This document shows, one piece after another, positions 22,001 to 33,663 of a DNA stretch of 64,000 nucleotides. The position numbers were made by a program, and so were the translations under genes. The notes below the pieces were generated by a model. It was not told the DNA's origin, made no database searches, and saw only the letters and a list, made by a program, of their open reading frames with translations. Position 1 is the first letter of the stretch. Each line of letters opens with the position of its first letter. Source of the DNA: Dipteronia dyeriana (Eukaryota; Streptophyta; Magnoliopsida; Sapindales; Sapindaceae); the NCBI GenBank assembly GCA_032871835.1, contig CM065299.1, positions 79,262,204 through 79,326,203 on the forward strand, in the 5' to 3' direction.

Positions 22001-23778
22001 TTTTGGGGTTTATGCCCTAAAGATGTAATTTGCAAATGGATTTATGAAATAAATAAAAAGAAAAATTCAATTCATTCTTGTTGTGTTGTTTATTTTATAA
22101 CTTGTACATATATTTAACATCCAAGATTGTCGAATGTAATCTCGAACTGTGTATATGAGTGTCATAAATAGATGGATACAGTAAGAGACGTCCAATCTAA
22201 AGAGTCCATAGATAGCAAATAAAGTTAGGTACTTTATTTGTGGTTAATCTATAGCTGTGGTCTATTCTGTAGCGTACGGTGATTCTATCCTGAATCATTC
22301 ATATGAGATATGAGAATAGAGGCACCTTGTATGATGTGATCATATAAGACTGGGTCATGATCTATATGAATCTCTCACCAAGATCCGTTTACAGATGAGA
22401 TTCATATATATCAACAAATTATGGTTATATGTGGGTGATCTTAATCCTGAGTCTCTTATTGACTCCTTCAGGTTAGATCGTGGTCTTTGATGTGTCATGG
22501 GTGAGGTTAGATGCATTTCCTGATCAATATACTCCGTATGTTGGGATTGCGGTTTGGCTTGTGGCTGGGAATGTTGGTACACAATAGTGGAATCCACTCA
22601 TTCTTATGAGAAGTAGATGGTAGTTCCCTTAAAGGTTGATCCTGGACTGGGACAATATGAGCACTCTCCTAATTCTGTGATGAAATATGATTTATTGTAC
22701 ATTAGAGAATTAATGGTATTTAAAGGATATATGTAATTAAAGGGGTAAAACGGACATTATGACCCAGCTCTAATTATGAACTACTGTAGAGGATCACACT
22801 ATATGTAATAGTTATGTCGATGGACACCGAGTTGTATCGGTTTGTGTAAAAGCGTTTGCAATTGAGAGAGTATAGCTTCGGTAATGGAATAACACCGAAG
22901 TTAATAATCAAGGAATATTAATTAAAGAGTTTAGTTAATGATTCTGAGGGTTATTGGAGCTCAAAATACTGTGGGTCAATTAGGTCCCCTTGCTAGCCCG
23001 ATCGATTAAGGTAACAAGGGTCATGATTAACTAATTTGATTATCCAATTAGTTGTGTTACGAATGTGACACGTGTTTATTCGGGAATTAATTAAATAATG
23101 AGATTATTTAATTAATGAATTTTAATAGTTAAATTAATTAAATAATTAGATTATTTAATTATATTGATAATTATGAATTATGAATTAACTATTAATTAAC
23201 GGGTGTTAGTTGATATATGGATTTAGTTGAAGATAAAATAATAGGATTATTTTATTTTTACTAAATCATTTATCTAAGTATTTAAATTTAAGTTTAAATT
23301 TAAAATACTTATTATCACTTTATATATATTAGATATATTTTAAAAAGATAATTAAAAGATATATACCAATTAATAACACATGATATTGCTTTGGATGTAA
23401 ATTAGTGTGTACACATATATAAGTGTTTGTATAGGATACAAACAAGGATATATATATAAGAGAGAGAAGAGATGATTTTTTTTTTGGTACGTAAAACATG
23501 ATGGAAAAAAAAGTCAAAAGAAAAAAAAAAGAGAAAACATATACATATATCTTGTGCTTCGTGTGCAGTGAACAATATATATATATCTTGTTTCATGTTT
23601 TTTGTGTTTTTGAAACACATAGAAGAAAGAGTTTATTCAATTCTCTCTACATCCTCCATTTATGTTTTTGAGACCGTGACGCGCCCACATGCAGTTACCA
23701 GTCCCGGGAGATAGCAAGGAAGATCGAGTGGTTCAGCCATGAGTACATCGTAAAGTGAAGAAGCCTCCAAACATTGGT
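22001..23778 (+). repeat. Copia-1 3' LTR (3'-truncated)
   Basis: Starts TTTTGGGGTTTATGCCC, where the G of the terminal TG has mutated. It is collinear with the 5' LTR until ...CCTCCAAACATTGGT at about 23778, where similarity stops; about 160 bases of the LTR end are missing. One small insertion relative to the 5' LTR adds a GTGACACGTG-containing segment near 23065. Confidence 0.88.
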
Positions 23779-24629
23779 TATTTTTCCGAACTAAAATGGG
23801 ACAATATTCATCCCAATGGATCAAAGACTATTGGGCCTCGCTAAAGTTTTTTTTTTTTTTTTTTTTCTATTTGGTTTAACATAATTACTAAAGAAATTTT
23901 ACATTAATATGCCACAACATTTACCAACGATCAAAACTATTGTGTTATGGTGACGCATTTTACCATGTAATTATGTGTTACACATGCTACAAACTATTGA
24001 CTTGTGTTTGTTGTTCGATTTTGGACTATGCAAAGATAGGGACATCTATCATTACTCTTTTGGAAACCTATAAGTTTGTTAAATTACTTCAAAACTATTT
24101 CAATTGAACATGACAACGAAACAACAACAAGAGAAGTGTACAATATTTTAAAGTGTATGACGGATACGAGGTGTTCATAGAAAGGAGAGACGGTTGGCAT
24201 CTCTCATTTCTACCGGAACGAGAACAACTTTCTAGCAAACAATGCGAAAGCTGGTTCAAGATCAAGACCATGTTATGAATTTTTTTTATTTTTTTTTGTT
24301 ATTGTAGGTAATGAAGATGGATTCGAAGCTTTCGAAGACTATGCAAAGATTGTTTATCGGAATACGAAATTGGATGATTATCAGTTTGCGTGAAAGACAG
24401 AAGTTCGTGGAAAAATAAAAATATCTTTCAATTTGAAAATAATCATAATTACCTTTTTTAGTTGGGTAATCAATTGAACATGCATTTGACAATTACTTTG
24501 GCATGATTGTATCATAAAAATTAAAGAATAAACCAATCCCCTATACAAAGATTTCATAATTCGATTTTAAAGTAACACTGGGATCCAACAACCAATAATT
24601 TTTTCAATAAACATAAACAAGTAGAGTTC
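23779..24629. other. Non-coding DNA between Copia-1 and a MITE
   Basis: Contains a poly-T run near 23848-23868 and some AT-rich sequence. Two short, codon-like stretches near 24113-24280 and 24309-24400 (the second after a TTGTAG acceptor-like site) match no family I know. I call no gene. Confidence 0.5.
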
Positions 24630-24828
24630 ATTTTTGCTCACCCCTTTCAATCGAGGGGGGTGAGCATTACCTCACTCCCAAAAACATGACATCTGTCCAT
24701 CTCTCCATTGGGGGTAAAATTGTCTAAAAGATAAATGGTATAGACAAATTTATTCTATCTATGGACACATGTCATGTTTGTAGCAGACGATAATACTCAT
24801 TCCCCTTGAAAGGAAGTGAACTCAAACA
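24630..24828. mobile_element. Palindromic MITE, about 200 bp
   Basis: The left arm (GCTCACCCCTTTCAA... to ...AACATGACATCTGTCCAT) pairs over about 65 bases with the reverse complement of the right arm (GTTCACTTCCTTTCAA... to ...AACATGACATGTGTCCAT). No ORF. Target duplication not resolved. Confidence 0.75.
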
Positions 24829-25316
24829 AATATCATCGTCCATTTCATAAATACAATCACTCTTGTAAACCATTAATGACAACTCGTATTTTTGTTATTC
24901 TCTTTATTAAGGGAAATCTTGTAAGTATAACTTTTTGAGTTATTAAGAAGCATGAAAGGTCTTTTTGGGTTATCAGTTTATCGCGGTTAATTGAAACCCT
25001 AACAAAAAAAACAAACAAAGCTTCATCGTGTTCGTGGCAGTCATCATATTCTTCATATTCGCAAATCTAGTGAAAAGTCTCAGGGCTTAAGGAATTTGAC
25101 GCTGCTTAGATTTTCACTCTGAAAAGGTGAGTAAATATTTGATTATTCAAAATAAAGATTACATTTAGTGTTTGTTTGTCCTAATAAAAAAATAAATTGT
25201 TGGCATTACTTGTCGATTTATTACCCAAAATTTATATGTTGTTTTACATGTTTGTTGTTTGTTTCTTTTGTATGAAGCTTGTTTAATTCAACAGGAAAGA
25301 AGTTTAAATTTGTGTG
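24829..25316 (+). other. 5' region of PMD copy A
   Basis: Likely untranslated leader and first intron. A transcribed-looking stretch ends in GAAAAGGTGAGT near 25130 (a consensus splice donor). TTCAACAG at about 25294 resembles an acceptor just before the repeated exon. Confidence 0.45.
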
Positions 25317-25645
25317 TTATTTATTTCATTATATGATGTTTAAGTCAACAATCAACACTGAGCCATTGAGGCAGGAGTTTAAATTTGTGTTTTATAGGGA
25401 TTTCTTAATCATTATTATACCACGTCGTAAGAGAGTGCTTGAAACCACAGTTGAAGCTTCACATAGAGAAGATCAGAATGATGGGCATGCTGAAGGATTG
25501 TATAATGAAGATAGTCCGGGTGGACATTGTCCCGCGTGTTAAGGAATCAAGTCGTGGAAGCCTTTGAGAACTCGGGATGATATGAAAAATCATCTCCATG
25601 TGGATCATGAATTGCATATAATGCTGAGGGTAAGCTCTTTTGATT

Positions 25646-25692
<47 letters not shown>

Positions 25693-26972
25693 GGAAAGAT
25701 GTGATTTGACAAAATTTCTTGTGATCAGTACATTTCAGTTTTTAATTTCAAAATCAACTATTACTATTAATAATTAACAAGAATTTCCATGTGGATCCTC
25801 AATTAATGTTGTTTTGTGATATTTCTATTGTTTGAATGACGATCATACAATCATTAGTTATACTGTATTATATCTGAATGTCATATTATTTATTTCATTA
25901 TATGATGTTTAAGTCAACAATCAACACTGAGCCATTGAGGCAGAAGTTTAAATTTGTGTTTTATAGGGATTTCTTAATCATTATTATACCACGTCGTAAG
26001 AGAGTGCTTGAAACCACAGTTGAAGCTTCACATAGAGAAGATTAGAATGATGGGCATGCTGAAGGATTGTATAATGAAGATAGTCCGGGTGGACATTGTC
26101 CCGCGTGTTAAGGAATCAAGTCGTGGAAGCCTTTGAGAACTCGGGATGATATGAAAAATCATCTCCATGTGGATCATGAATTGTACATAATGCTGAGGGT
26201 AAGCTCTTTTGATTGGATATAAATATATATTATATAGGGAAATATGTGATTTGACAAAATTTCTTGTGATCAGTACATTTCAGTTTTTAATTTCAAAATC
26301 AACTATTACTATTAATAATTAACAAGAATTTCCATGTGGATCCTCAATTAATGTTGTTTTGTGATATTTCTATTGTTTGAATGACGATCATACAATCATT
26401 AGTTATACTGTATTATATCTGAATGTCATATTATTTATTTCATTATATGATGTTTAAGTCAACAATCAACACTGAGCCATTGAGGCATGAGTTTAAATTT
26501 GTGTTTTATAGGGATTTCTTAATCATTATTATACCACGTCGTAAGAGAGTGCTTGAAACCACAGTTGAAGCTTCACATAGAGAAGATCAAAATGATGGGC
26601 ATGCTGAAGGATTGTATAATGAAGATAGTCCGGGTGGACATAATCCCGCGTGTTACGGAATCAAGTCGTGGAAGCCTTTGAGAACTCGGGATGATATGAA
26701 AAATCATCTCCATGTGGATCATGAATTGCACATAATGCTGAGGGTAAGCTCCTTTGATTGGATATATATATATTATATAGGGAAAGATGTGATTTGACAA
26801 AATTTCTTGTGATCAGTACATTTTAGTTTTTAATTTAAAAATCAACTATTACTATTAATAATTAACAAGAATTTCCATGTGGATCCTCAATTAATGTTGT
26901 TTTGTGATATTTCTATTGTTTGAATGACGATCATACAATCATTAGTTATACTGTATTATATATGAATGTCAT
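25317..26972 (+). repeat. Tandem triplication of PMD copy A first exon and flanks
   Basis: Three near-identical units start at 25317, 25886 and 26431 (periods 569 and 545). The length difference comes mostly from a (TA)n tract in the intron. Each unit holds the exon from MMFKSTINTEPL to NHLHVDHEL plus its donor and about 230 bases of intron. Units 1 and 2 share a TAA stop (CGTGTTAAGGAATC) where unit 3 has TAC; unit 2 also has GATTAG in place of GATCAG. Only unit 3 is open through to its donor. Confidence 0.92.
25649..25687. repeat. (TA)n microsatellite in unit 1 intron
   Basis: About 19 TA dinucleotides. The same place in units 2 and 3 has only a few. Confidence 0.95.
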
Positions 26973-28774
26973 ATGTATGTTTTTTGTGATTTGTCTGCTG
27001 TAAATGACGATCATACAATCATTTTTTTTGTTACTGTACAATAACTAGATTGCTATATGTATTTTTGTTGTGCTTGAAAAAACCATTGTACGATGCCGAG
27101 TATACTAGTTTGTCGGTAGGTTTTCAATTACTTTATTCATTGTCACACAACCTTATCACAAGGAAATAAGAAGCTAAAGAAAATCGTTCATTTTACGAAT
27201 CCTGATACAAAGAATTGCCTAACCTTATGAAGACGAAGATTTCCGAAGCTGGTTTTGGTGAGTTTATAAAGGCTTTGGGAAAGAATTTATCAACCAGAAA
27301 GGGAACAATTATCATGGGCCTAACCGACCGGTGGTGGGATACCACACATATCTTCCACTTCGATGAAATTGGGGAGATGGCGTTGACCCCGACAAATTTC
27401 AGTGTAATTACAAGCATACCATTTTGTGGAAAGCCTCTTGAGTATGACATGGACACTTATAAGAAGAGAGATGAGTTCATCAAGTGGTTTAGAAAGCCGA
27501 TGGCGAATATTGCAAAGAAGAGGGTTACTTTTCCAGAGTTGTATAATGCGTATACAGGATTCGGGGGGGAGAAAATTGGCGAGGAGTATGTTATGATTAA
27601 CAAGGGTGTTCATAATCGCATTTTATTGTGCGACAAAGTTGGGGCATCCTATTTGTACTACATGCCCAACTTGAAGGACTTGTCCTCATTAAGTTTGTAC
27701 AATTGGGGTGGGGCTGGCCTTTCAACTTTGTATAGAAACATGGACGCTGTTGTGTGAGGGAATCACAGTATCAATGGTTTTTACCGGGTTTGGGAGTAAA
27801 GATTTATACGTATTGTATTTTAAATTTTAGCGATTATATCATCTTTCTTTATCCTTTTTATAGTATTTATGGTTATGTTGGTTGCTATATATGCAGGTGT
27901 GGGCATGTGAGTATATCAAACCAATTGCTAACTCAGTGAAATGCTTGAGAGATGATAAAACTAACCCTCAGGCCTTGAGATGGGGTAGAGGGAAGAAAAT
28001 AAAGTACGTTGATGTAAATGATAGTTTGAGGAACCTAAAAGTGAAGGATGTAAGCAAAGCATTGAACACCGTTGGAATTATCTCTAAATCTTAATTTATT
28101 ATTCATAACTATTTACCTGTTGTGCTCTGATTAATATTGTTAAAATTTTGTTTTGTTTCAGGTAAATATGCACCTATAGGGTAAGGCTGATAAACAATTA
28201 CCTCCTTATGTATGGTAATCATTCCAGGCCACCAAGTGTAGAATATTGTTAGATGGGCCATGTAGGTATGCATGGTACTTAGGAGAGCGTGTGAGTGTTC
28301 AAAACTTGGGATGGACTTCACCCCGTGTACCCAAAGTCCCATCAACATCTATACTGGGGGACTACCCGATTACTGTTGATGAGGCCAAGGTGTGGATGGG
28401 GGTTTGGATGCTTTTGATTTCTTGGAGCCAAATATTGATGGTGCATGAAATTACAGGGACTTCGTAAAGCGACACATGAAGTTCAAGCATTACCATATTG
28501 ATGAGGTTAGTTTAACATGTAATGAGTAATACCTTCTAATTTTCCATGCTTCTATGTTTTCGATATTGTGGTATTTATATCTGAGTAGGATGTGTTGGAT
28601 CCCTAATTGATCGACCGTTTCGAGTTACCGCGTTGGCAACTCCCCTTCGTGGAATACAAAGACTCCAACTTCACATGCGTACTAATGCAAATACCGAGGG
28701 ACAACCCCTACACAAAAGTCCTTACACCCTATAGATATGTGAGTAGTTTAGTTTTTGTTTGTCTTATGAAGTAT

Positions 28775-28926
28775 GAATCCACATTAGTTATAGGTAGTTC
28801 GTTATATAGCATTACTGTTGGCCTGATAGGTGTACATTGACCAAGTTAATGAATCCACATTAGTTATAGGTAGTTCGTTATATATCATTACTGTTGGCTT
28901 GATAGGTGCACATTGACCAAGTTAAT
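28775..28926 (+). repeat. 76-bp tandem duplication in a PMD copy A intron
   Basis: GAATCCACATTAGTTATAGG begins at 28775 and again at 28851. The two copies, including TGATAGGTGTACATTGACCA and TGATAGGTGCACATTGACCA, are nearly identical. It duplicates an acceptor-like boundary and the start of the following exon. Confidence 0.9.
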
Positions 28927-29480
28927 GAGCTACTGTCCATGATATCTGGGATGACCAAATTGCTCATTAAAGGATAGTATGATCAAGTCATGAAGATCAA
29001 ATGAGCGGGTGGTGTGGTACATTCATTTAGTTTTTTCAGTTATGTTAATTTATGACTTGAGTTCTCTTGTTATCCAAGTATGTTTGTTAGTATTGTTTAC
29101 AGAACAAAAGGTGGGGAGACTTCGAACAAACCAGTGGGTGGAACAGATGGAATTTTTGTGTCCTTATCAAAGTAAGATACTTCTGATAGGGTTATCGAGA
29201 GCAACAGTTATGGTTTTTCGAAAAGTGATTATGACACTGATATTGGAGAATGACCATAACACGGGTCCCTTACTGAAGAGAATCTAAATGAACAAAATGA
29301 TAATTCCTCTACTGCTAAGTAAGGTATACAGACGTCATGATTGATGTCTAAGGATACAAATTTTATGTTACAAGATTTTGTGGACTTATTGCGAGAGAAG
29401 GATTCAAGTCAACTGAGGAATGGAAATTTGACTGGAAACAACCGCTAGAGCAAAACAGTTGAAGGTGCATTTTGTTTTAC

Positions 29481-30073
29481 ACCACTAAGAGGACAAAAAA
29501 AAGAAACAAGAAAGGAAAACCTGAGACTATTTTATACTACTTGAAAAATCTTGCTCTCGTTTTCCTACATATATATTTCCTTTGTACACTAAAAGTGTCT
29601 ACATAGATTTAATTTTCCCCAATAATTTGGCACCTTAGAATTTTCTGTGTATTTGTTGATATATTGTTTTCTTATGAAGTCATAAGGAATTGTTGAACTA
29701 AAATCGGAGTAATATATTGTTTCCAATTTGAGTAATTCCCCTGACACGACATGTAATATTGCTATATTACAATATAATTTCGTAGACAAAAAAGCTGTCG
29801 TGGAGAACCAACAAACTAGGGGTACAACATATGTCAATTTGGGAACACAGGCAAAAGGCGTGGATAGAGACTTTGAAAAAACCCTTCATAAAAATGTTGA
29901 TGCCCCCATGTTGAATGTAGCTCCTTATCCGGTGGTGCATCGGACGAGAAGCTGAAGAAAGCCCCTAACATAAAGAATACCAGAGATACAAAGAGAGCTC
30001 AAATAAATGCTACAAATCTATGTCAACCATCAAGGAAGTAAAGTAGACTTCAAGCAAAATGATGTTAACAAAC
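29481..30073 (+). other. 3' region of PMD copy A, unassigned
   Basis: An open frame at 29728-29955 (ending in a VVHRTRS-type basic stretch) may be a degenerate C-terminal exon of the PMD gene or unrelated. I cannot assign it. Otherwise AT-rich non-coding. Confidence 0.3.
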
Positions 30074-30076
30074 TTA

Positions 30077-31076
30077 GGGTCCGTCCTGTAAGCGTTCTTC
30101 AGTTAATGTTTTTCGAAAAGAAAAAAGAAAATAAAAACAATGTTTTTTGTTTCAGTTTTGAAATCCGAAAACACGTCTGGTAGCATATACTGAAATCCGT
30201 ATTTTGAAAATAAAAACGGAAAAAACATGTTTGGTAGGCTAACTGAAAACTATCGAAAATTGAAATATCAATTTTTATATTTTGTTTAATATTATAACAA
30301 TTATAAAAAAAAAAATTGATTAAATAATTAACCAATATAATTTTTATATTGTAATTTGTAAATTAAACAAAAGTAACACAGTATCACAATTAATAATCAA
30401 TTAATCAAGAGTTTACACATCACTTAAAAAAGCATATCACAATCAATAAGTAGTACAAATAAGTATTTATTTTAATAAATATTAATAACAGTCAAAAAAT
30501 ATAAAAAAGATAAGACAGAGAAATGAAGAAGATAATTTGTGACTAGTGACAACCAGATCCAAATCGAAGGAGGAGGAAGAGGATGAGGAAAAAGAAGAAA
30601 AAGAAAAAAAAGAAAAAGAAGAAGAACGGATCGTCGGCGATGAAGAGTGGATCGTGGCTTCGAAAAAGACGAAGACCAGCTGAAGAAAAAGAATACCAGA
30701 TCGGCGACAACGAAGAAGAAGAACAAATCGGCGAGCCTGTGGGAGGAGGATGAGTTGTCATTGAAGGAATAAATAAGATGATGATGAAGAAAATGATGAT
30801 GAGAAGGGAAGAACAAGAAAGAAGTGAAGAAGAAGAACATGAAGAAAGAAGATGACGCAGTTGAAGAGAAAAAAGAAAAAAAATTATTGTTATTTAAAAA
30901 AAAAAAACAAGTATTTTATGTTTTTCTAGTATTTCACTGTTATCACTAATTTTGTTTTTCATTTTATTTTTTGTTTTCTGAAAATAAATTGAATAACGGT
31001 TAGCGAACGCAAATTCGTAATCATTTTTAGAAAATAAAAATGAAAACGGACTGAAAAACAGCTGCAGGACAGGGCC
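30077..31076. mobile_element. PIF/Harbinger-like element, 1.0-kb copy
   Basis: Left terminus GGGTCCGTCCTGTAAGCG, right terminus in reverse complement GGCCCTGTCCTGCAGCTG, both flanked by TTA (30074-30076 and 31077-31079). Subterminal sequences also match the element at 947-5245 (CGTCTGGTAGCATATACTG on the left; GAAAACGGACTGAAAAACAGC on the right). The interior has a (GAA)-rich purine block at 30540-30860; the open frames on its complementary strand are low-complexity Phe/Ser/Leu runs, not a gene. Non-autonomous. Confidence 0.8.
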
Positions 31077-31376
31077 TTAGTTTATTTATTTTTATTTGAA
31101 CGGGATTTATTTTAGTAAGAACCGATGTTGCGTAATATTTGAAGGTTTAAAAAATATTTAGTGATTCTACTTTTGTTTATGTTATATTGAACATCAACAT
31201 TGTTTGATGTTCATTATGACATCAACCTTGTTTATATATATTGATACGACAAATATTGATCACACTCTTAGACTTTGCAGCACAATATGACTTTGCCTGT
31301 CTATTGTTTTGTAATTTAGATCACCCAAATTTTGATGTGATTACTATCAATAACCGAGAAACACAATATCGTTTAA

Positions 31377-31845
31377 TCAATCAGTAATATAAGCTTTGCA
31401 TTTTTTTAATTATCTTTTCAAAAAAGTGGAGCGTTAGTGGAAAGACAACTATCACTCAATTAATTTTCTTAATCTTGTAAATTTGACATATCATGGCCAT
31501 GTATTGGGCAAGTTTTTGTTTATAGGGGTAACAAGTGATGAACACTTATTAGCATAGATATTTTTTTAAAAAAAAAGACTAATTCAAAAACCTTTACCTA
31601 GGAACACTTAATCGAACACTAATATAAGCCTTCAGTTGTTTTATTTATCTTCTCAAAGAAGTGGAGTGTTAGTGGAAACCGAAAAGACAACTATAATTTA
31701 ATTAATTTTCTTATTCATGTAAGTTTGATTTATGATGGCCATGCATTAGAAAAGTTTCTATTGATAGAGGTAATTAGTAATAAACCCTTGTTTGCATAGA
31801 ATTAAAAAAAAAACAAAAATCAAAACCTTTCCCTAAGAAAAATTA
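31377..31845 (+). repeat. Tandem duplication, about 230-bp period
   Basis: Two diverged copies of a unit with TAATATAAGC, AAGTGGAGYGTTAGTGGAAA, GACAACTAT, AATTAATTTTCTTA and ATGGCCATG. The first starts near 31377, the second near 31609. Confidence 0.75.
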
Positions 31846-32338
31846 AAACATGATTAATTATATATTTTCTTGGGTACTGCTATCTAGTTGTTACCAACAA
31901 CATTGCCTGATATTTCTATGATAGAGATGAGAGAGAGTTGGTTACTTTTTTGTTTTCATTTTTAAATTATCAATTTTTATACACCATATGATTGAAACCT
32001 AAAGACTAAAATTGGCCCAGTATCCTTACTGTTAACGGCAACTTAGCCAAACCCATGTTTCTTTTAGGAAAAAAAATACTACAAAAGATTAAAAGACAAA
32101 GCTTTCCATAAACACTCACAAAATTTATGAACACTAACCGTTGTTTCTTCACCACTCGTTTGTGTCTTCATCTTTCTCATCGCTGTCACACCGTCATCTG
32201 CACTCCATAGCCCACGCAACTACGGTCATGTCACATTCTCTTGTCAACTGGCTTTTGTACTATATGTGTTCATTTGATTTTGTGAAATCATTTCAATGGG
32301 TATGAAAGTTTTCAAACGAAATTAGAAGACCTTGACAA

Positions 32339-32698
32339 GCAAGTGTAGTTTGTATTAGTACCTCTGATTTCTTTCAAAGGACTTCTATGCCCAATTTTTC
32401 TCTAAATGTTTTTCTTCTTTACACTGTTATTATTGAATGGATTTGCATCATATGTTTTTGTTGTCAGGTTTATGGTGACTTTGGTAACAGGTTTTACACT
32501 CTATGTTTGTTCAATGAAGCAAGTGTGGCTTGTATAAGTACCTCTGATTTCTTTTGAAAGACTTCCATGTCAAATTTTTCTCTAAATGTCTTTTCTTTGC
32601 ACTGTTATTCTTGAGTGGTTTTGCATTATATGTTTTTGTTGTCAAGTTTATGGTGATTTTGGTAACAGGTTTTACACTTTATGTTTGTTCAATGATTT
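32339..32698 (+). repeat. Tandem duplication, 180-bp period
   Basis: GCAAGTGTAGTTTGTATTAG at 32339 and GCAAGTGTGGCTTGTATAAG at 32519. The two 180-base copies also share AGTACCTCTGATTTCTTT, TTTTTCTCTAAATGT and GGTAACAGGTTTTACACT. Confidence 0.85.
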
Positions 32699-33119
32699 TG
32701 CAGTATAATGGCTTACAGTGATAAATTCTGTTTTTGTAATGATTTCTTACTCTGTTTGTTGAAGTTACAATTAACCCGAAATCGATCTAGTGTTTCTTTT
32801 CCTTGATCGGTCTTAACCAAATGTTAATGTCTCTTATTCTTTAACTGTTACTATTATCCAGATGGCATGCCGTGTTTGGTTACTGGCTTTGCACTCTGAT
32901 TGTATCTTGACAGGTTAGCTGTGATAATTGATGCTTAAACGTAATGGTTTTGGATTCTATTTGTTGAAGTTGCAATTAACCAGAACTCGATCCTTTGAAC
33001 TTTTTCTCTCTAGTTCTTAACTGTTTGTTGATATCTCTTATTATTTAAATTTTACCTTATAACGAGATGAATTTCATTACAGCTTATATTAGTGTTTTGT
33101 AAAGATTTCATATTTATTA

Positions 33120-33658
33120 TAATGAAAAAGTATGGAAAGAAAAAGCAAGGGACTACAAAACAGCAGGATGGCGGGTTGCCTGAGATGGAAGTTATGAGTG
33201 GGTTGCAGTGGGTAAAATACGGAATCAAGACATGGAAACCGTGTGAAACTCGGGATGTTACAAAGAATCATCTCCATATGGATAAGAACAAACACATTTT
33301 GGTCAATATACACAAGCCTATTCTTTATTTACGGTTCTTACATGTCACGATTAATATAAGCCTAATACTGTAAGAATAGGTATTCAAGTAATTTTCTGTT
33401 CATATTTGTAATTATGATTTTATAAATGCAGCCTATTCATAGGAGAATAAGGGGATGAGGAAACCGGTCTTTTTGCAAATCATGGTATGATGAATTGCCC
33501 GATGTCGTGAAGGTGGAGGTTTCAGACATTGGTTTTGACGAATTTGTCAAAGATTTGGGGGTTGAATTCCATAGCAGAAAGAGAACAGTAATGAGGGTGT
33601 TGCCAGACCGTTGGCGGGATACGACCCACACATTTCAATTCGATGAATTTGGGGAGTT
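33120..33658 (+). pseudogene. PMD gene copy B, 5' part
   Basis: First exon from ATG 33120, with a Lys-rich start and YGIKTWKPCETRDVTKNHLH, paralogous to the triplicated exon of copy A. After an AATGCAG acceptor at 33431 comes the start of the PMD exon: SWYDELPDVVKV, IGFDEFVKDLGV, PDRWRDTTHTFQFDEFGEL. The frame is cut at GELTM by the 3' LTR of Copia-2 and resumes at 47712. Here the Trp that is a stop in copy A (27203) is still TGG. Confidence 0.8.
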
Positions 33659-33663
33659 GACGA

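Larger units (their letters stand above)
14507..23778 (+). mobile_element. Copia-1: Ty1/copia LTR retrotransposon
   Basis: A long LTR retrotransposon with the order LTR, PBS, leader, gag, protease, integrase, reverse transcriptase, RNase H, polypurine tract, LTR. Integrase before reverse transcriptase is diagnostic of Ty1/copia. The LTRs are 1.9 kb (5') and about 1.8 kb (3', missing its last ~160 bases after 23778). About 8 differences in the first 115 aligned bases of the two LTRs, counted by eye, indicate an old insertion. All coding domains carry stops or frameshifts. The 5' flank is TCAAT; its partner is lost with the truncated 3' end. Confidence 0.88.
25317..29480 (+). pseudogene. Plant mobile domain (PMD) gene, copy A
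   Basis: PMD (PF10536, the aminotransferase-like domain of MAIN/MAIL proteins and some transposons). Segments in order: a first exon present in three tandem copies (the last, 26446-26743, ends at a GTAAGC donor and contains YGIKSWKPLRTRDDMKNHLH); the main PMD exon at about 27160-27797 (FGEFIKAL, TDRWWDTTHIFHF, NFSVITSIPFCGKPLEYD, YYMPNLKDLSSL, LYNWGGAGLSTLYRNM); exon 27897-28094 (VWACEYIKPIA, ALRWGRG); exon at about 28162-28505 (YAWYLGERVSVQNLG, PRVPKVPS); exon at about 28590-28735 (RFELPRWQLPFVEY); and less certain parts to 29480. Copy B (33120-33658 plus 47712-49610) has the same exon order. Broken by TGG to TGA at 27203-27205, CGA to TGA after MDAVV near 27755, and frameshifts later. The last segments are Ser/Asp-rich and weakly conserved. 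Confidence 0.75.
31080..33119 (+). other. 5' flank of PMD copy B, non-coding
   Basis: AT-rich sequence with two tandem duplications (listed). Around 32140-32260 a CT-rich segment followed by long T-rich stretches looks like a leader exon and intron, comparable in position to the 5' region of PMD copy A. No open frame of note. Confidence 0.45.

Noticed and set aside
24113..24400. Possible small gene or exons between Copia-1 and PMD copy A
   Set aside because: Short codon-like stretches with stops and no family resemblance; no supporting signals beyond one acceptor-like site.
30472..30840. 122-codon open frame on the - strand, rich in Phe, Ser and Leu
   Set aside because: It is the complement of a (GAA)-rich purine tract inside a Harbinger-like element; low complexity explains the open frame.
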